NCBI GenBank assembly: GCA_037447655.1
Contig: JBBHKE010002645.1
Span: forward strand, 1 to 64,000
Source of the DNA: Zygnema cylindricum
Lineage: Eukaryota; Streptophyta; Zygnematophyceae; Zygnematales; Zygnemataceae
Reading direction: 5' to 3'
DNA length: 64,000 nt
In this document: piece after piece, positions 1 through 12,370 of the stretch
Numbering within the stretch: position 1 is the first letter of the stretch
Layout: every line of letters starts with the position of its first letter
The notes under the pieces: model-generated
Databases searched by the model: none
Told to the model about the DNA's origin: nothing
Seen by the model: the letters and a program-made list of their open reading frames with translations, nothing else
Translations under genes and position numbers: made by a program

Positions 1-127
1 CTTCCTCTCCAATTTCTCAGTGACTGCGACAAGTTTGAGAGTTGGAGAGAGAAGTTAGAGGTAGACTGCCTCGGCTTCTTTGTTTCTATTTAGACCTAGA
101 AAATACTTAAAACCATTAATTTCTACA
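1..127 (-). repeat. RLC-A LTR, terminal fragment
   Basis: This is the outer end of an RLC-A LTR, finishing in TTTCTACA (TGTAGAAA on the element strand). It matches the ends of the LTRs at 3.4, 8.8, 25.6, 31.0 and 61.2 kb. The rest of the element lies left of the window. It abuts the interior of a second RLC-A LTR, so one LTR was inserted into another. Confidence 0.85.
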
Positions 128-442
128 TATAGTACGTAACACTAGCTAAAGACCTAACGGTTAAGGCTACCGGCTACCGGCAGCTTGCCGTTCGGCAGGT
201 ACCATGATCAAATCCTGTGGCCGGCACATATCCTTTTAGTATATAAACCCCTAACTAATATATATTTCTCGTAAACCTCTGGATAGCATAGGTAGCCATG
301 GCTCTAGCTCCCTCTCCGATTTCTTAGTGAGTGCGACAAGTTTGAGAGTTGGAGAGAGAAGTTAGAGGTAGACTGCCTCGGCTTCTTTCTATATTTCTAT
401 TTAGACATAGAAAATACTTTAAACAGACCATTAATTTCTACA
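128..442 (-). repeat. RLC-A LTR, interrupted fragment
   Basis: This sequence matches the terminal third of the RLC-A LTR, including the tRNA-like module near 150-230, and ends in TTTCTACA at 442. It begins inside the LTR at the point where the previous LTR is inserted. No internal region follows it, so it is a solo or broken LTR. Confidence 0.8.
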
Positions 443-1389
443 GTTAGTCCATTTGGAACGAACCCGGTGGGCTAGCGAACCGTGGCGTGTGGCATGAATT
501 AGTGGTGGTCCAATTAATGATTCAATGCGTTTGTAATCTGTAAGAACCGTGGGTCACATGTCATTTTAAGATGCGACGTTTTCCAAGACGTATCTAAAAG
601 GACTGTTCAATTTTTGGAAGAAGTGGATAAGACGCACCACCTAAAAAAACAACTTAGTACGTGGATCTGCGAGACCTAAACCTTTCTCGGCCCTAAACAT
701 ACCTTGACATTCCCATCTAGCAAAAACAGAGATCGATTAGTTCTAATTCCAACAAATGGTGATTTCCTATTAGGCGGATATCTTGTGGTAGAGCCAAATG
801 CATGTCGTGAAAAGCAGACTGTGGTAAAAGGTGTGGATATTGTTCATGCAAGAGTTCACAGTCTGTGCAGCTGAGCGCGTCTAGCCAAAGGATCAATATC
901 TACCAAATAATAATGTTTAATAAGAAGCCTGTTCCATAAGCAAAAGAGAAGTGAAGTACTGATTCTTGCTAAAAGGTCTAAGTTAATGAGACCATTCGGG
1001 TGAGGTTGTAATTTCCATTTAATGGGCAAAAACCAGGAAGGATCTACCGTAATAAGAGGTGCATCCGGAATACTAAATAAAAGAATTTGTATAGTAAAAT
1101 AGTAAAGCCGGTCTGAAGAGTCAATGATAAATCTGGGTGTACTAAATAATTCCGGTAACCCTGAGGGATCTGGTGAGATTTCGTCCGATGTTAGAGATTC
1201 AAGGATGTCTGCACCTATGCCAACTGCGGCATAGGCTTGCACAATAAGTGTTGAATGGGCTGTAGTAGGCATGGGTTGCGTGGCTAAGATTTGAGGTAAG
1301 CAAATTTTGGGTTTCGGAAAGTTGTTCGGTCTATACGAAAATGTTTGATCATGCATATCAACCACCCCCCCCCCACCTCGAAAAATAAT
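443..1389. other. Intergenic stretch, no gene recognised
   Basis: No recognisable gene. A 169-codon minus-strand open frame at 856-1365 lies just downstream of the retropepsin remnant and could be further decayed polyprotein, but I see no diagnostic motif. A C-homopolymer at about 1364-1374 separates the two frames. Confidence 0.4.
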
Positions 1390-2386
1390 GTCTTAACCGA
1401 CCAAGCATTCATAATCACTACACTTGGTGACCAAGGTGTAAGCAAATATTTCTGCGAAATTGGTCAGTGACTGACTTTGAAACTGAAAACACATTGAATA
1501 TATTATAATACCGAGGACCGATTCTGTGGTACCTGCAGAAGTCAACAGGCGTGTGGTAGTGGGTTGTAGCTTATCTGCGGTAAAACCTATTTTGATGGCA
1601 AAATCGGAAACGATGATAATCGCTTTTGCGCCTGTATCCATGAAAGGTAATACCAGAGCGACCCCATTAATTGTAAACACGCCCACTTTGTTATTTAAGA
1701 AACTGATGTGAGGAGTGAGGTTAGAACTCTCTTCAAGAGCAATAGCTTGAAGGGAGAGCGCATAACGATGGTTTTGTAATGCCTATAACGCAGCTGCTTA
1801 AGGAGTTAGATCTACAGTTTTCTCTTTGCTATCTGGCTCGCAGTGCATGGTGGACATGATTGACAAAAGTTCTTTGACCTTATAGGTGCCTTGTATGCTC
1901 CTCTCCAAAATTGTTAATGTTTCAGCGGTGATGCTTGATGTCGTTTCTGGAATGGTAGAGCTGGGATATTTGGAAAATGATAATGGAATACGCTTGTTAA
2001 TGGATTTTGACTCGCGATTATGATCTGGAGTCCCTTTAAACTAAGCTGCCCGCTATTGAACAGTTGACTCCCGAAGGGATCGCCCAGCAAAAGAGGGCAT
2101 ATGGACCACAGTTCGGGCCATTCCGGTTAATTGCGGTTTGACCTGCACCATAAGCGCGGCAAACTGCTCCTTCATCATAGCCGCTACGGTACCCTGCATC
2201 TCGGCTTTCTCTCGGTCCCTCCTGCTAATTTTTGGAGGGTTGTCTTTCTCTATCCCTTTGGCTGGAGTGACCAATTTTGCCGAGCGAGCAGGTATACCGC
2301 TGTTTTTTATTTGATTTTGAAAAATTAAATCGGGATATTTAATGTGACATCGATGTACATAATGACATGTTTGATTAAATCGAGTA
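1390..2386 (-). pseudogene. Decayed Ty3-like gag-protease remnant
   Basis: On the minus strand a broken polyprotein can be followed from about 2380 to 1393 with stops and at least one frame change. The best evidence is a retropepsin-like active site: PFMDTGAKA, preceded by a short beta-hairpin-like stretch and followed by a conserved glycine about 40 residues on. Upstream is a charged, gag-like segment (2053-2360). No RT or integrase follows. The match is to the general DTGA protease pattern of Ty3-type elements, not to a named family. Confidence 0.5.
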
Positions 2387-3434
2387 TGTAACTCTGAGAC
2401 CTCCATAAGTCCTCAGAGTGGACAGCTTCCAAGAAGCCTCTAGGATAATCCTGACCCCTTTGTGTTTAAGCAAAAATAACTGCCACCTTGGCAGAGAAAA
2501 ACTCTGACCACCTTCACCCCTGTGAAGACAAGACTCCCCTGAGTCGGTAGCAAAAAGAATCTCTTAATTTGCTCCCTTGAGCAGTAAGTTATGGAGGGTC
2601 AAAGTTGACCTTTTGTACAGAAGCTGTCTGGGAGAGAGGGTCCTATCTTCCAATTTGTCTAAGTCCTATCTCTCTCACAGACTCTATCTACTGATGTACG
2701 GAACCAATCATATTACAGTTCCGTACGCAAAAGTACAGCTGCCGGTGTACTTTATGTACGGACACTGTACGACATGCCTTAAATGTCGACACGTGGTATG
2801 TCCGGATTCGCTCCTTTAATCCTCGGAGATGCCGCGCTCCAATGTTACTTCGCCACGTGTCATCCGATGTGGCGATGCCCACAAACCGCCGAATTCTCCT
2901 TCCGCGATCTCGGCGCTAATTACGGCCGTCCGATTAAACTTGCATTTGATCGTAGCCGTAATAAATACATGCGCGGTATTTGTTTCGCTTACGAAAATAA
3001 TGCGCGGTATTGATTTCTTATCCGTACTGCAATTCGTACTTTTATACTACCATATCTATGTACCCCGTTAACAGTTATAGTTAAATGACTTATCTTACGT
3101 GTACATGTTTAAATAATTATCGTACTATATACTACGTAACACTACTTCTAGACTTAACGGCTAAGGCTACCGGCTATCTACAATCTGACGGCCGACAGGT
3201 TTCGGGATCAAATCCTGTCGCCGGCACATATCTTTTAGAAATTAATCCCTAGATTAATATAAATTTCCCGTAAACTTGAGGATAGCCTAGGTAGCCATGG
3301 CTCTAGCTTCCTCTCCAATTTCACAGTGATTGCGACAAGTTTGAGAGTTAGAGAGAGAAGTTAGAGGTAGACTGCCTCGGCTTCTATATTTTTATTCAGA
3401 CCTAGAAAATACTTAAAAACCATTAATTTCTACA
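2387..3434 (-). repeat. 3' LTR of RLC-A copy A1
   Basis: A 1,048-bp LTR beginning TGTA on the plus strand and ending TTTCTACA, followed by a polypurine tract. On the element strand it runs TGTAGAAAT...TTACA. It carries an ATG (2404-2406) 20 nt from its end, the position of the gag start in the 5' LTR; here that ATG reads out into flanking DNA. A tRNA-like module lies at about 3151-3230. Confidence 0.9.
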
Positions 3435-3447
3435 CTCCTCTTATTTT
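3435..3447 (-). other. Polypurine tract of A1
   Basis: On the element strand this is a purine run of the form GAAAATAAGAGGAG directly before the 3' LTR, the expected plus-strand primer site. The same tract (ATAAGGGGAG) precedes the 3' LTRs of A3, A4, B1 and B2. Confidence 0.8.
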
Positions 3448-6400
3448 CTAGTCAATCTTTAATTTCACACCACACTTCTCATTGCAAAAAATTAGCTTAG
3501 GGGAAGGCACAAGTTTGGTCATCATATCTGCTACCATCTCACTATCTAGTCGGTACTCTAAACTGATTATTTTATTTTCTACTTTCTCTCTAACAAAGCT
3601 GAGTCTAATGTCTATGTGTTTAGCTTTAAAATGATGTTTAGGATTGGCAGAAATAGCGATTGCTGCTTGATTATCACAAATATTTTCTGCACACCACTCT
3701 TAAGGTGACCAAGCTCACCAAGGCAAAGACTTGACCCACATCAATTCTTTTACAGCAGAGCAAGAGGCCATATACTCAGCCTCCATGGTGGACTGAGCAA
3801 TAACCTTTTGCTGTTTGCTACTCCAACAGCAAGCCCCATCACCAACATATAATACATATCCAGAAGTACATCTCCTCATCGGAGCATCACCATAACTGAC
3901 ATCACTCCAAGTAGTGATGTCACTATTCTCCCCACCCAAATCCAACCATAGATCCCTAATTCCTATGAAATATTTCAAGACTCTCTTAGCTGCCTCCCAA
4001 TCTTTTTTAGTTGGAGCATTTAGACTTCTACTCAGTACTCCTACAGCTGCAGGTAAATCCGACCAGGTACAATTCATAAAACAGATTAGGTTTCCCACTA
4101 CTTGCCTATAATGAATAGTCTGTATAAACTTCTGTTCTTTAGGACTTAATTCCACGTCTAAGACTATGACTCCTTCTTCCTCACTCCCCTCACTTCCCTT
4201 CTTTAACTTCATTGGAGTTGTACAACTATTAGCTTTATCCATCTGAAATTTTTCGAGCATGTTCCCTATTGCTTCTTTTTCAGACAATCTTATAATCTTT
4301 CTTTCTCGGTCTCCTTCTTCTTGAATCCTCAAAATATATTTTGCTTCCCCCATATCGTTCATTTCAAATCTCCCCTTAAGATCAATTTTCAGTTTATTAA
4401 TATTTTCCATTGATTTACTTAAAACAAGCAAATCATCAACATAAATTGCAATAAATATAACACCTTCCTCATCTTCAAAAACATAGATTGAGTGATCTGA
4501 GCTGATCCAGATATATCCTAGACCAGTAAGAAACTCATCAAGCTTCTTATTCAACTAATGCGACGCCTGTTTCAAACCATAAAGAGATTTAATAAGCCGG
4601 CATACCTTACTCTCCTCTCCTTCCTCCACAAATCTTTCGGGTTGTTGCATGAAGATCTCCTCTTCCAATTCTCCAAGCAAAAAGGCTGTCTTGATGTCCA
4701 TCTTGTGCACCGCCATGCCTTTGGCTGCAGCCAGACTGAAAAGTATGCGGAAGGAGGGAAATCTAACCACCGGGGTAAAGGTTTCCTCGTAGTCAATTCC
4801 CTCTTACAATGTTAATCCTTTAGCCACTAACCGGGCCTTGTAGCGCTCAATGGTGTTATCTGGGTTCAAATTTAATTTTAAGTACCCACTTACAACCGAT
4901 TGATTTTTGGTTAGGTGGACAATCCACCAACTCCTAAGTATCGGCTGCCATAATTGAGGCCATCTCCTCATTGATGGCTATCTTCCACTAGTTCCTTTCT
5001 GGACAATTTATCGCCTCTCCATAAGTCTAAGGTTCATCCAGATGAGATAGTTTTGCTACCTTGTTATTAACCTATTTTTATTGCAACCTTTTGCTAATTC
5101 TCCTTCCTCACTCAAAATCTATGGCCGGAATAGATGGTTCCCGTGGGTTTTTACGAACAATCTTAGCTTCTCCCTTGTCCCTTGAATCTTAATCAATTTC
5201 CACCATGTTTTCCGCTTCGGGTAGAGTTGTCACTGGAATTTCCACGGCCGAGTCCTTCTCGGTCTGATTTGTACCTGTAAGAATGTCATCTTCTCTGAAA
5301 CCAGGATAGTTAGGAAGCTCAAAGTCATTGGAATTTTTTGACTCAAATCTGATTTTTACTGACTTAGTATACTTGAAGGGATCCACAAACTTTCTTTCAT
5401 CCATAACAACTAGATGCTTTACTAAGATTATATCTTCCCTTTTTATATCATAAACTCTGTATCCTTTTACATCCTCATCATACTCTAATAAGTACCCCGG
5501 TTTTCCTTTAGAATATAGCTTCCAATTAGACCGATCTGTATCTAGACTGAACACTTGACTGCCAAAAATCTTTAAGTGAGATATATCTGATTTTTCCGCC
5601 CGGTCCATCTCTCATAAGGTGTTTGGCCTTTTACCGCTAAAGTAAAAACTCAATTTTTGAGGTAATTAGCACAGTTCATTGTTTCGGCCCAAATCCTTTT
5701 TCCTATCTTTTTATCCGACAACATACTTCTAGCACTATCACTTAGTGTTCTATTTAATTTTTCAGGTACCCCATTCTGTTCCGAGTTTTCTAGAACTGTC
5801 TTTTGGTGTTGGACTCCATCTTCCTTCATAAAATCCTCAAACTGGTAGAAGTATACTCTCCACCATTGTCACTCCTTATTCTCTTGATTGGAGTTTCATG
5901 GAGTTTTTCGCTCCATGCTTTATATTGTCTAAAACAATCTTGAGCTTCGGACTTGTTTTTCAAAAAATACACTCGGGAATACCGAGACCAATCATCAGTG
6001 ATAGTCATCATAAATCTCTTCCCACCCGGTGAGGGCACTTTAGCCGGTCCCCAAATATCTGTGTGTACTAGATCTAGAATTTTTTCTCCCTTATAGGTGG
6101 CTGTTTTAGGAAGGGTTATCTGTGTGATTAACCTTGAGCACATCCACTACAATCCTTATATTATCACTCTCATTGAACTTAATCCCTTCCACCACTCCCA
6201 TCTTTTTCATCTCTCTTAACTTGTCTAGATTCACATGCCCAAGCCTATTGCCACATCATAATATCATGAACACCAGCATAATAGAGTTTCTTCGTTTCAT
6301 TACTTAAAACAAGCCTAAACATCCCATGGCTACCTTTCTCAACAATGAAATAGACATCCTCCTCAAAACTAGCAATAAAGACTCCTTCCTTGGTGCTAGT

Positions 6401-7782
6401 AAAAAAACCCTTATCATCTAATACAGATGTAGAGATGAGGTTTTTGTTCAGCTCCGGCATAAACAATACATCGTAGAATGTTACTATGGATGTCATTCCT
6501 TCTACTAACACTTTGAAATCTACCGATCCTACAAGAGTAGTGGTAACTATCCTCCCATCACCGTACTCTATCTCTACACTGGGAATATATCTTATCTTAG
6601 TGAACAGGTGCCTATCTTTACACATGTGAATGGAGGCACCTAAATCTACAATCCAACTTGATTCACCTTTCAATCCACCGTAAGCACATTTCTGCCTTCG
6701 TGGAATTTCGACCTCGTTTTTCGCCTCCAACTCCTCATCTAAAAGGAGCTCATCGTCCTCGTCCTCGGAATCCGCCTCATGTACCTGTGTCACAAGGGCC
6801 TTTTTCTTTCCTCTCGGGGTACCAATGGTGTGCCCCTCCTTTAACCAAAGCTTGGTTAGCTTAGTGCACTCTGCCATATAGTGCCCAAGTTTCATAAAAA
6901 AATGACATAAACCTTTGGGAGCCCTTGGTTCGAACTCGTCGGTCTGATTTTTCTGCTCCCTCCCCCCATAGTTTCCGACTGGTTTCCAGGAAACCTTGTT
7001 CCTCCAATCGGTCGCAGTTGCTAAGGCTTGGCCACTCTTTCCTCTCTTTCGGATCTTAATCATATTCTTCCGAACGAGAATCATCCCTACCACTAAGTTC
7101 CATATCCACTTTGAGTCTGGCAAGTCCTACACAAGGTTGACTATGTTCTCGAACTCATCGGATAACTTCATCAGTAAACAGTTAACCTTTTGTTTTTCAC
7201 TAAAATCTTTTCCCGCACTCTATAGCTCCATGAAGAGTGTAGCAAGCTCATTGCAAAAATCCAGCATCTTTCCCCCTTTGCACACATACTCCTTAACTTT
7301 CTCATCAGCCAACTGTTGTTGCTGAATCGTACCACTTCGGTACATCTCTATGAGAACCATCCAAAGATCGGATGCCTTTTCTACCTGCAAATGAGGGTAT
7401 GGAAGTCCTTGAGTGAGATGGCGTAGGATAAAGTGCTTTGCCGCCATATTGTTGAAGTCCCTGATTTCAGTATCATTCTCCTCGTTCCTCGAAATAGGTG
7501 ACATGAATGCCGAACCAGTTGCTATTGGTGTGGTCGCCTCTTCTCCTTTCTTTTGTCCACCACCTCCCTTACTTTGTTTCCTCCGTTGAAGGTGGATCCT
7601 CTTTCCTAGTGAATCTACTTCCTCAAAACCCTAGAGGAATTCCAAGACTTGATGGACGCCCCAACCGTCCACTCTCTATCCCCCAAAACGTTTTTTCGCA
7701 TAGAGCTCCTATCATCATACTTTCCCCGTATATGAAACCAGTTCCATTAAAGATTGGTACCCTAGAGGGTGGGCCCATAACC
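3448..7782 (-). pseudogene. Degenerate RLC-A gag-pol of copy A1
   Basis: The domain order is that of Ty1/copia: gag, zinc knuckle, protease, GAG-pre-integrase, integrase, RT, RNase H. The frame is broken by many stops and frameshifts. Visible pieces are gag (about 7220-7780), a damaged zinc knuckle near 6890 whose second cysteine has become phenylalanine, a protease whose active site reads DLGA instead of DSGA (near 6650), integrase (5826-6180), and RT with YVDDLLVLSK near 4430. RNase H with the MEAEYMAS motif is near 3780. The LTR-borne gag ATG is also lost in this copy. It cannot encode a working polyprotein. Confidence 0.9.
7767..7782 (-). other. Half-tRNA(iMet) primer-binding site of A1
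   Basis: On the element strand the LTR end is followed at once by GGTTATGGGCCCACCC. This is the complement of the anticodon arm of initiator tRNA-Met (GGGCCCATAACC), not of its 3' CCA end. Drosophila copia uses the same type of site, primed by a 5' fragment of the tRNA. Confidence 0.85.
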
Positions 7783-8833
7783 TGAAACTCTGAGACCTTA
7801 TAAGTCCTCAGAGTAGATAGCTTCCAAGAAGCCTCTAGGATAATCCTGACCCCTTTGTGTTTCAGCAAAAATAATTGCCACCTTGGCAGACAAAAACCCT
7901 GACCACCTACACCCTTGTGAAAAGAAGACTCCCCTAAGTCGATAGCAAAATGAATCTCTGAATTTGCTCCCCTGAGCAGTAAGTTATGGAGGGTCAGAGT
8001 TGACTTTTTGTACAGTAGCTCTCTGGGAGAGAGGGTCCTATCTCCTAATTTTTCTAAGTCCTATCTCTCTCACAGAATCTATCTACAGATGTACGAAACC
8101 AATCAGAATAGAGTTCCGTACGCAAAAGTACAGCTGCCGGTGTACTCTAGGTACGGACATTGTACGACATGGCCCAAATGTCGACACATGTCATATCAGG
8201 ATTTGGTGCCATAATCTCCGGATATTCCACGATCCAATGTAATTTCGCCACGCGTCATCCGATGTGGCGATGGCCACAAACCGCCGAAATCTTCCTCCGC
8301 GATCTCGGCGCTAATCTTGGCCGTACGATTAAATTCGGATTTAATCGTAGCCGTAATAAATACATGCGCGGTATTTGTTTCACTTACGAAAAAAATGCGC
8401 GGTATTGATTTTTGTCTGTACCGTAATTCGTACATTATATATTATTGGATCTATGTATCCCGTAATTCATTTCTGTTAAATGATTTATCGCACGTATAAT
8501 CATTTAAAAAAATATCGAACTACATATTACATAATACTACGGGTAGACTTAACGGCTAAGGCTACCGGCTATTTCCTGTCTGCCTGCCGGTAGGTACAAG
8601 GATCAAATCCTGCCGCCGGCACATACCTTTTAAATAAATAAATAAACCCTAATATAAATTCCCGTAAACCTCAGGATAGCCAAGGTAGCCATGGCTCTAG
8701 CTTCCTCTCCAATTTCTCAGTGACTGCGACAAGTTTGAGATTTGGAGAGAGAAGTTAGAGGTAGACTGCCTCGGCTTCTTTCTATATTTCTATTTAGACC
8801 TAGAAAATACTAATAAAACCATTAGTTTCTACA
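7783..8833 (-). repeat. 5' LTR of RLC-A copy A1
   Basis: A 1,051-bp LTR from TGAAACTCTGAG to TTTCTACA (plus strand). The gag start present in other copies (TATGGAGG) is here TATAAGG, so the first in-frame ATG left is the one inside the primer-binding site. On its right the LTR abuts RT-coding sequence of copy A2, not a target duplication, which suggests recombination or deletion at 8833/8834. Confidence 0.88.
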
Positions 8834-11800
8834 TCCATCTGATGCACTTCCATGTCTTCCGCCGCTTGCTAAACTGAGAAGTATGCGGACGGAGGGAATT
8901 TTTACCACCGGGGCAAAGGTTTCCTCGTAGTCAATTCCTTCCTTTTGTGTAAATCCCTTTGCCACTAATCTGGCCTTGTAGCGCTCGATTGTGTTATCTG
9001 GGTTCAGTTTTAGTTTGAAAACCCACTTACAACCGATTGGTTTTCGGTTAGGTGGACATTCCACCAGCTCCCAAGTACCGGCTGCCATGATTGAAGCCAT
9101 CTCCTCATTGATGGCTGTCTTCCACCGGTTTCTTTCTGGACAAGTCATCGCCTCTCCATAAGTTTGAGGTTCATCTTGATGAGATAGTTTAGTTACCTTG
9201 TTATTAACCTGTTTTTCTTGCAGTCTTTTATTACTTCTCCTCCCCACCTCAAAATCTGAGGCTGGAATAGATGGTTCTCGTGGATTCTTTCGAACAAACT
9301 CGGCTTCTCCCCTATCCCTTGATTCCGAATCAATTTCCACCACGTCTTGCGCTTCGAGTAGAGTTCTCACTGGAGTTTCCACAGCCGAGTCCTTTTCTGT
9401 CTGATTTGTTCCTACAAGAATGTCATCTTCTCTAAAAACCTGGATAGTTAGGGAGCTCAAAGTCATCGGAATTTTCTGACTCAAATCTGATTTTTACTGA
9501 CTTCGTATATTTGAAGGGATCCACAGACTTTCCTTCATCCATAACTACTAGATGTTTTACTATGATTATATCTTCCCTTTTTAGATCATAAACTCTATAT
9601 CCTTTAACATCTTCATCATATCCTAATTAAGTATCCCGGTTTTCCTTTAGGATCTAGCTTCCAATTGGACCGATCAGTATCTAGACTGAACACTTGACTG
9701 CCGAAAACCTTTAAGTGAGATATGTCTAGTTTCCCGGCCTGTCCATCTCTCATAAGGTGTTTGATCTTTTATAGCTGAAGTAAGAACTCTATTCTTGAGG
9801 TAATTAGCACAGTTCATTGCTTCTGCCCGAAACCTTTTCCCTATCCTTTTATCTGACAACATACTTCTAGCACTATCACTTAGTGTTCTATTAAACCTCT
9901 CAGCTACCCCATTCTGTTCAGGATTTTGTGGAACTGTCTTTTGGTGTTGAACCCCATCTTCCCTCAGAAAATCCTCAAACTGGTTAGAAGTCTACTCTCC
10001 ACCATTGTCACTCCTTACTCTCTTGATTGGAGTTTCATGCAGTTTTTCGCTCCATGCTTTATATTGTCTAAAACAATCCTGAGCTTCTGACTTGTTTTTC
10101 AAAAAATACACCCGGGAATACCGAGACCAATCATCAGTGATAGTCATCATAAATCTCTTCCCCCCCGGTGAGGGCACTTTAGCCGGTCCACAAATATCTG
10201 TGTGTACTAGATCTAGAATTTTTTCTCCCTTATAGGTGGTTGTTTTAGTAAAGAGTAATCTGTGTGCTTTACCTTGAGCACACTAACTATAATCACTTAT
10301 ATTATCACTCTCACTGAACTGAATCCCTTCCACCACTCCCATCTTTTTCATCTCCCTTAACTTATCTAGATTTACATGCCCAAGCCTCGTATGCCACATT
10401 ATAATATCATGAACACCAGCATAATAAAGTTTCTTCATTTCATTACTTAATATCAGCCTTAACATCCCATGGCTACCTTTCTCAACAATGAAATAGACTT
10501 CCTCCTCAAAACTAGCAGTAAAGACTCCTTCCTTAGTGCTAGTAAATAAAATCCTTATCACTAATACAGATGTAGAGATGAGGTTTTTGTTCAGCTCCGG
10601 AATAAACAATACATCGGCGAATGTTACTATTGATGTCTTTCCTTCTACTAACACTTTCAGATCTACCGATCCTACAAGAGAAGTGGTGACTTTCCTCCCA
10701 TCCCCGTACACTATCTCTACGGTGGGAATATTTCTTATCTTAGTGAACAAGTGCCTATCCTTACACATGTGCATGGAGGCACCTGAATCTACAATCCAGC
10801 CTTCTTCACTTATCAATCCACCGTAAGCACATTTCTGCCTTCGTGGAATTTTGACCTCTTTTTTCGCCTCCAATTCCTCATCTAAAAGGAGCTCATCGTC
10901 CTCGTCCTCGGAATCCGCCTCATGTACCTGTGTTACAAGGGCCTTTTTCTTTCCTCTTGGGGTACCACCGGTCTTCCCCTCCTTTAACCGAAGCTAGCTT
11001 AGCTTACTGCACTCTGCCATATAATGCCCAGGTTTCTTACAAAAATGACATAAACCTTTAGGAGCCCTTGATTTTTCTGCTCGCTCCCCCTATAGTTTCC
11101 ACCCGGTTTCTGAGAATCCTTGTTCCTCCAATCGGTCGCAGTTGCGAAGGTTTGGCCACTCTTTCTTCCCCTTTGGATCTCAATCGTATTCTCCCAAACG
11201 AGAATCATCCCTACCACTGAGTTCCATATCCACCTTGAGTCAGGCAAGTCCTGCACACGGTAAACTATGTTCACGAACTCATCAGGTAACTTCATCAGTA
11301 AACAGTAACCTTTTCTTTTTCACTAAAATCGTTTCCCGCACTCTCTAGCTCCATGAAGAGTGTAGCAAGCTCATTGCAAAAATCCAACATATTTCCCCCT
11401 TTGTATAGATACTCCTTAACTTTCTGATCAGCCAACTGTTGTTGCTGAATCGTACCACTTCGGTACATCTTTATGAGAGCCATCCAAAGATCGGATGCCC
11501 TTTCTACCAGCAAATGAGGACATGCAAGTCCTTGAGTGAGATGGCGTAGGATGAAGTGCTTTGCCGCCATATTGTTGAAGTCCCAGGTTTCAGTATCATT
11601 CTCCCCGTTCCTCGGAATAGGTGACATGAATGTCGAACCAGTTGCTATTGGTGTGGTCGTCTCCTTCTCCTTTCTTTTGTCCACCACCTCTCCTTCTTTT
11701 GTTCTCCTCCGTTGAAGGTGGATCCTCTTTCTTGGTGAATCAGGTTCCTCCAAACCCGAAGGAATTCGAAGACTTGATGGACGCCCCAACCGTCCACTCA

Positions 11801-11907
11801 CTATCCCCCAAAACCTTTTTTCGCATAGAGCTCCTATCATCATACTTTCCCAGTATATGAAGCCAGTTCCATTAAAGATTGGTACCCTAGAGGGTGGGCC
11901 CATAACC
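8834..11907 (-). pseudogene. Truncated RLC-A gag-pol, copy A2
   Basis: On the minus strand gag starts at 11927 inside the LTR and continues through the zinc-knuckle area, protease (DSGA intact, near 10800), GAG-pre-integrase, integrase and the start of RT. Coding stops at 8834 inside the RT block that reads VHQMD in other copies. Everything 3' of that, about 1.3 kb including the RT active site, RNase H and the polypurine tract, is missing. Several frameshifts and stops are present. Confidence 0.88.
11892..11907 (-). other. Half-tRNA(iMet) primer-binding site of A2
   Basis: GGTTATGGGCCCACCC on the element strand immediately after the LTR terminus. It is read in the gag frame as V-M-G-P-P. The upstream gag ATG (11925-11927) lies within the LTR. 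Confidence 0.85.
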
Positions 11908-12370
11908 TGAAACTCTGAGACCTCCATAAGTCCTCAGAGTAGACAGCTTCCAAGAAGCCTCTAGGATAATCCTGACCCATTTGTGTTTCAGCAAAAATAA
12001 CTGCCACCCTGGCAGAAAAAAACCCTGACCACCTGCACCCTTTTGAAGGCAAGACTCCCCTGAGTCGATAGCAAAAAGAATCTCTGAATTTGCTCCCCTG
12101 AGCAGTAAGTTATGGAGGGTCAAAGTTGACCTTTTGTACAGAAGCTCTCTGAAGAGAGGCTCCTATCTTCTAATTTTTTCTAAGTCCTATCTCTCTCACA
12201 GACTCTATCTATTGATGTACGGAACCAATCAGAATTGAGTTTCGTACGCAAAAGTACAGCTGCAGGTGTACTTTAGGTACGGACATTGTACGACATGGCC
12301 TAAATGTCGACACATGGTATATTAAGATTCGGTGCCATAATCTTCGGAGATTCCAGATCCAACGTAATTT
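11908..12370 (-). repeat. 5' LTR of A2, inner part (split by B1)
   Basis: This is the first 463 bp (plus-strand order) of an RLC-A LTR. It is interrupted at 12370 by B1 and continues at 18805. The two parts together make about 1,050 bp, the normal family length. The last five bases, AATTT (12366-12370), are the B1 target duplication. Confidence 0.9.

Noticed and set aside
1516-1711. Plus-strand open frames opposite the protease remnant and opposite gag-pol regions
   Set aside because: These frames are reverse-strand shadows of coding sequence recognised on the other strand.
8834-8838. Target duplication for copy A1
   Set aside because: The five bases right of A1 (TCCAT) do not match those on its left (GAGTA), so a simple insertion is not supported.
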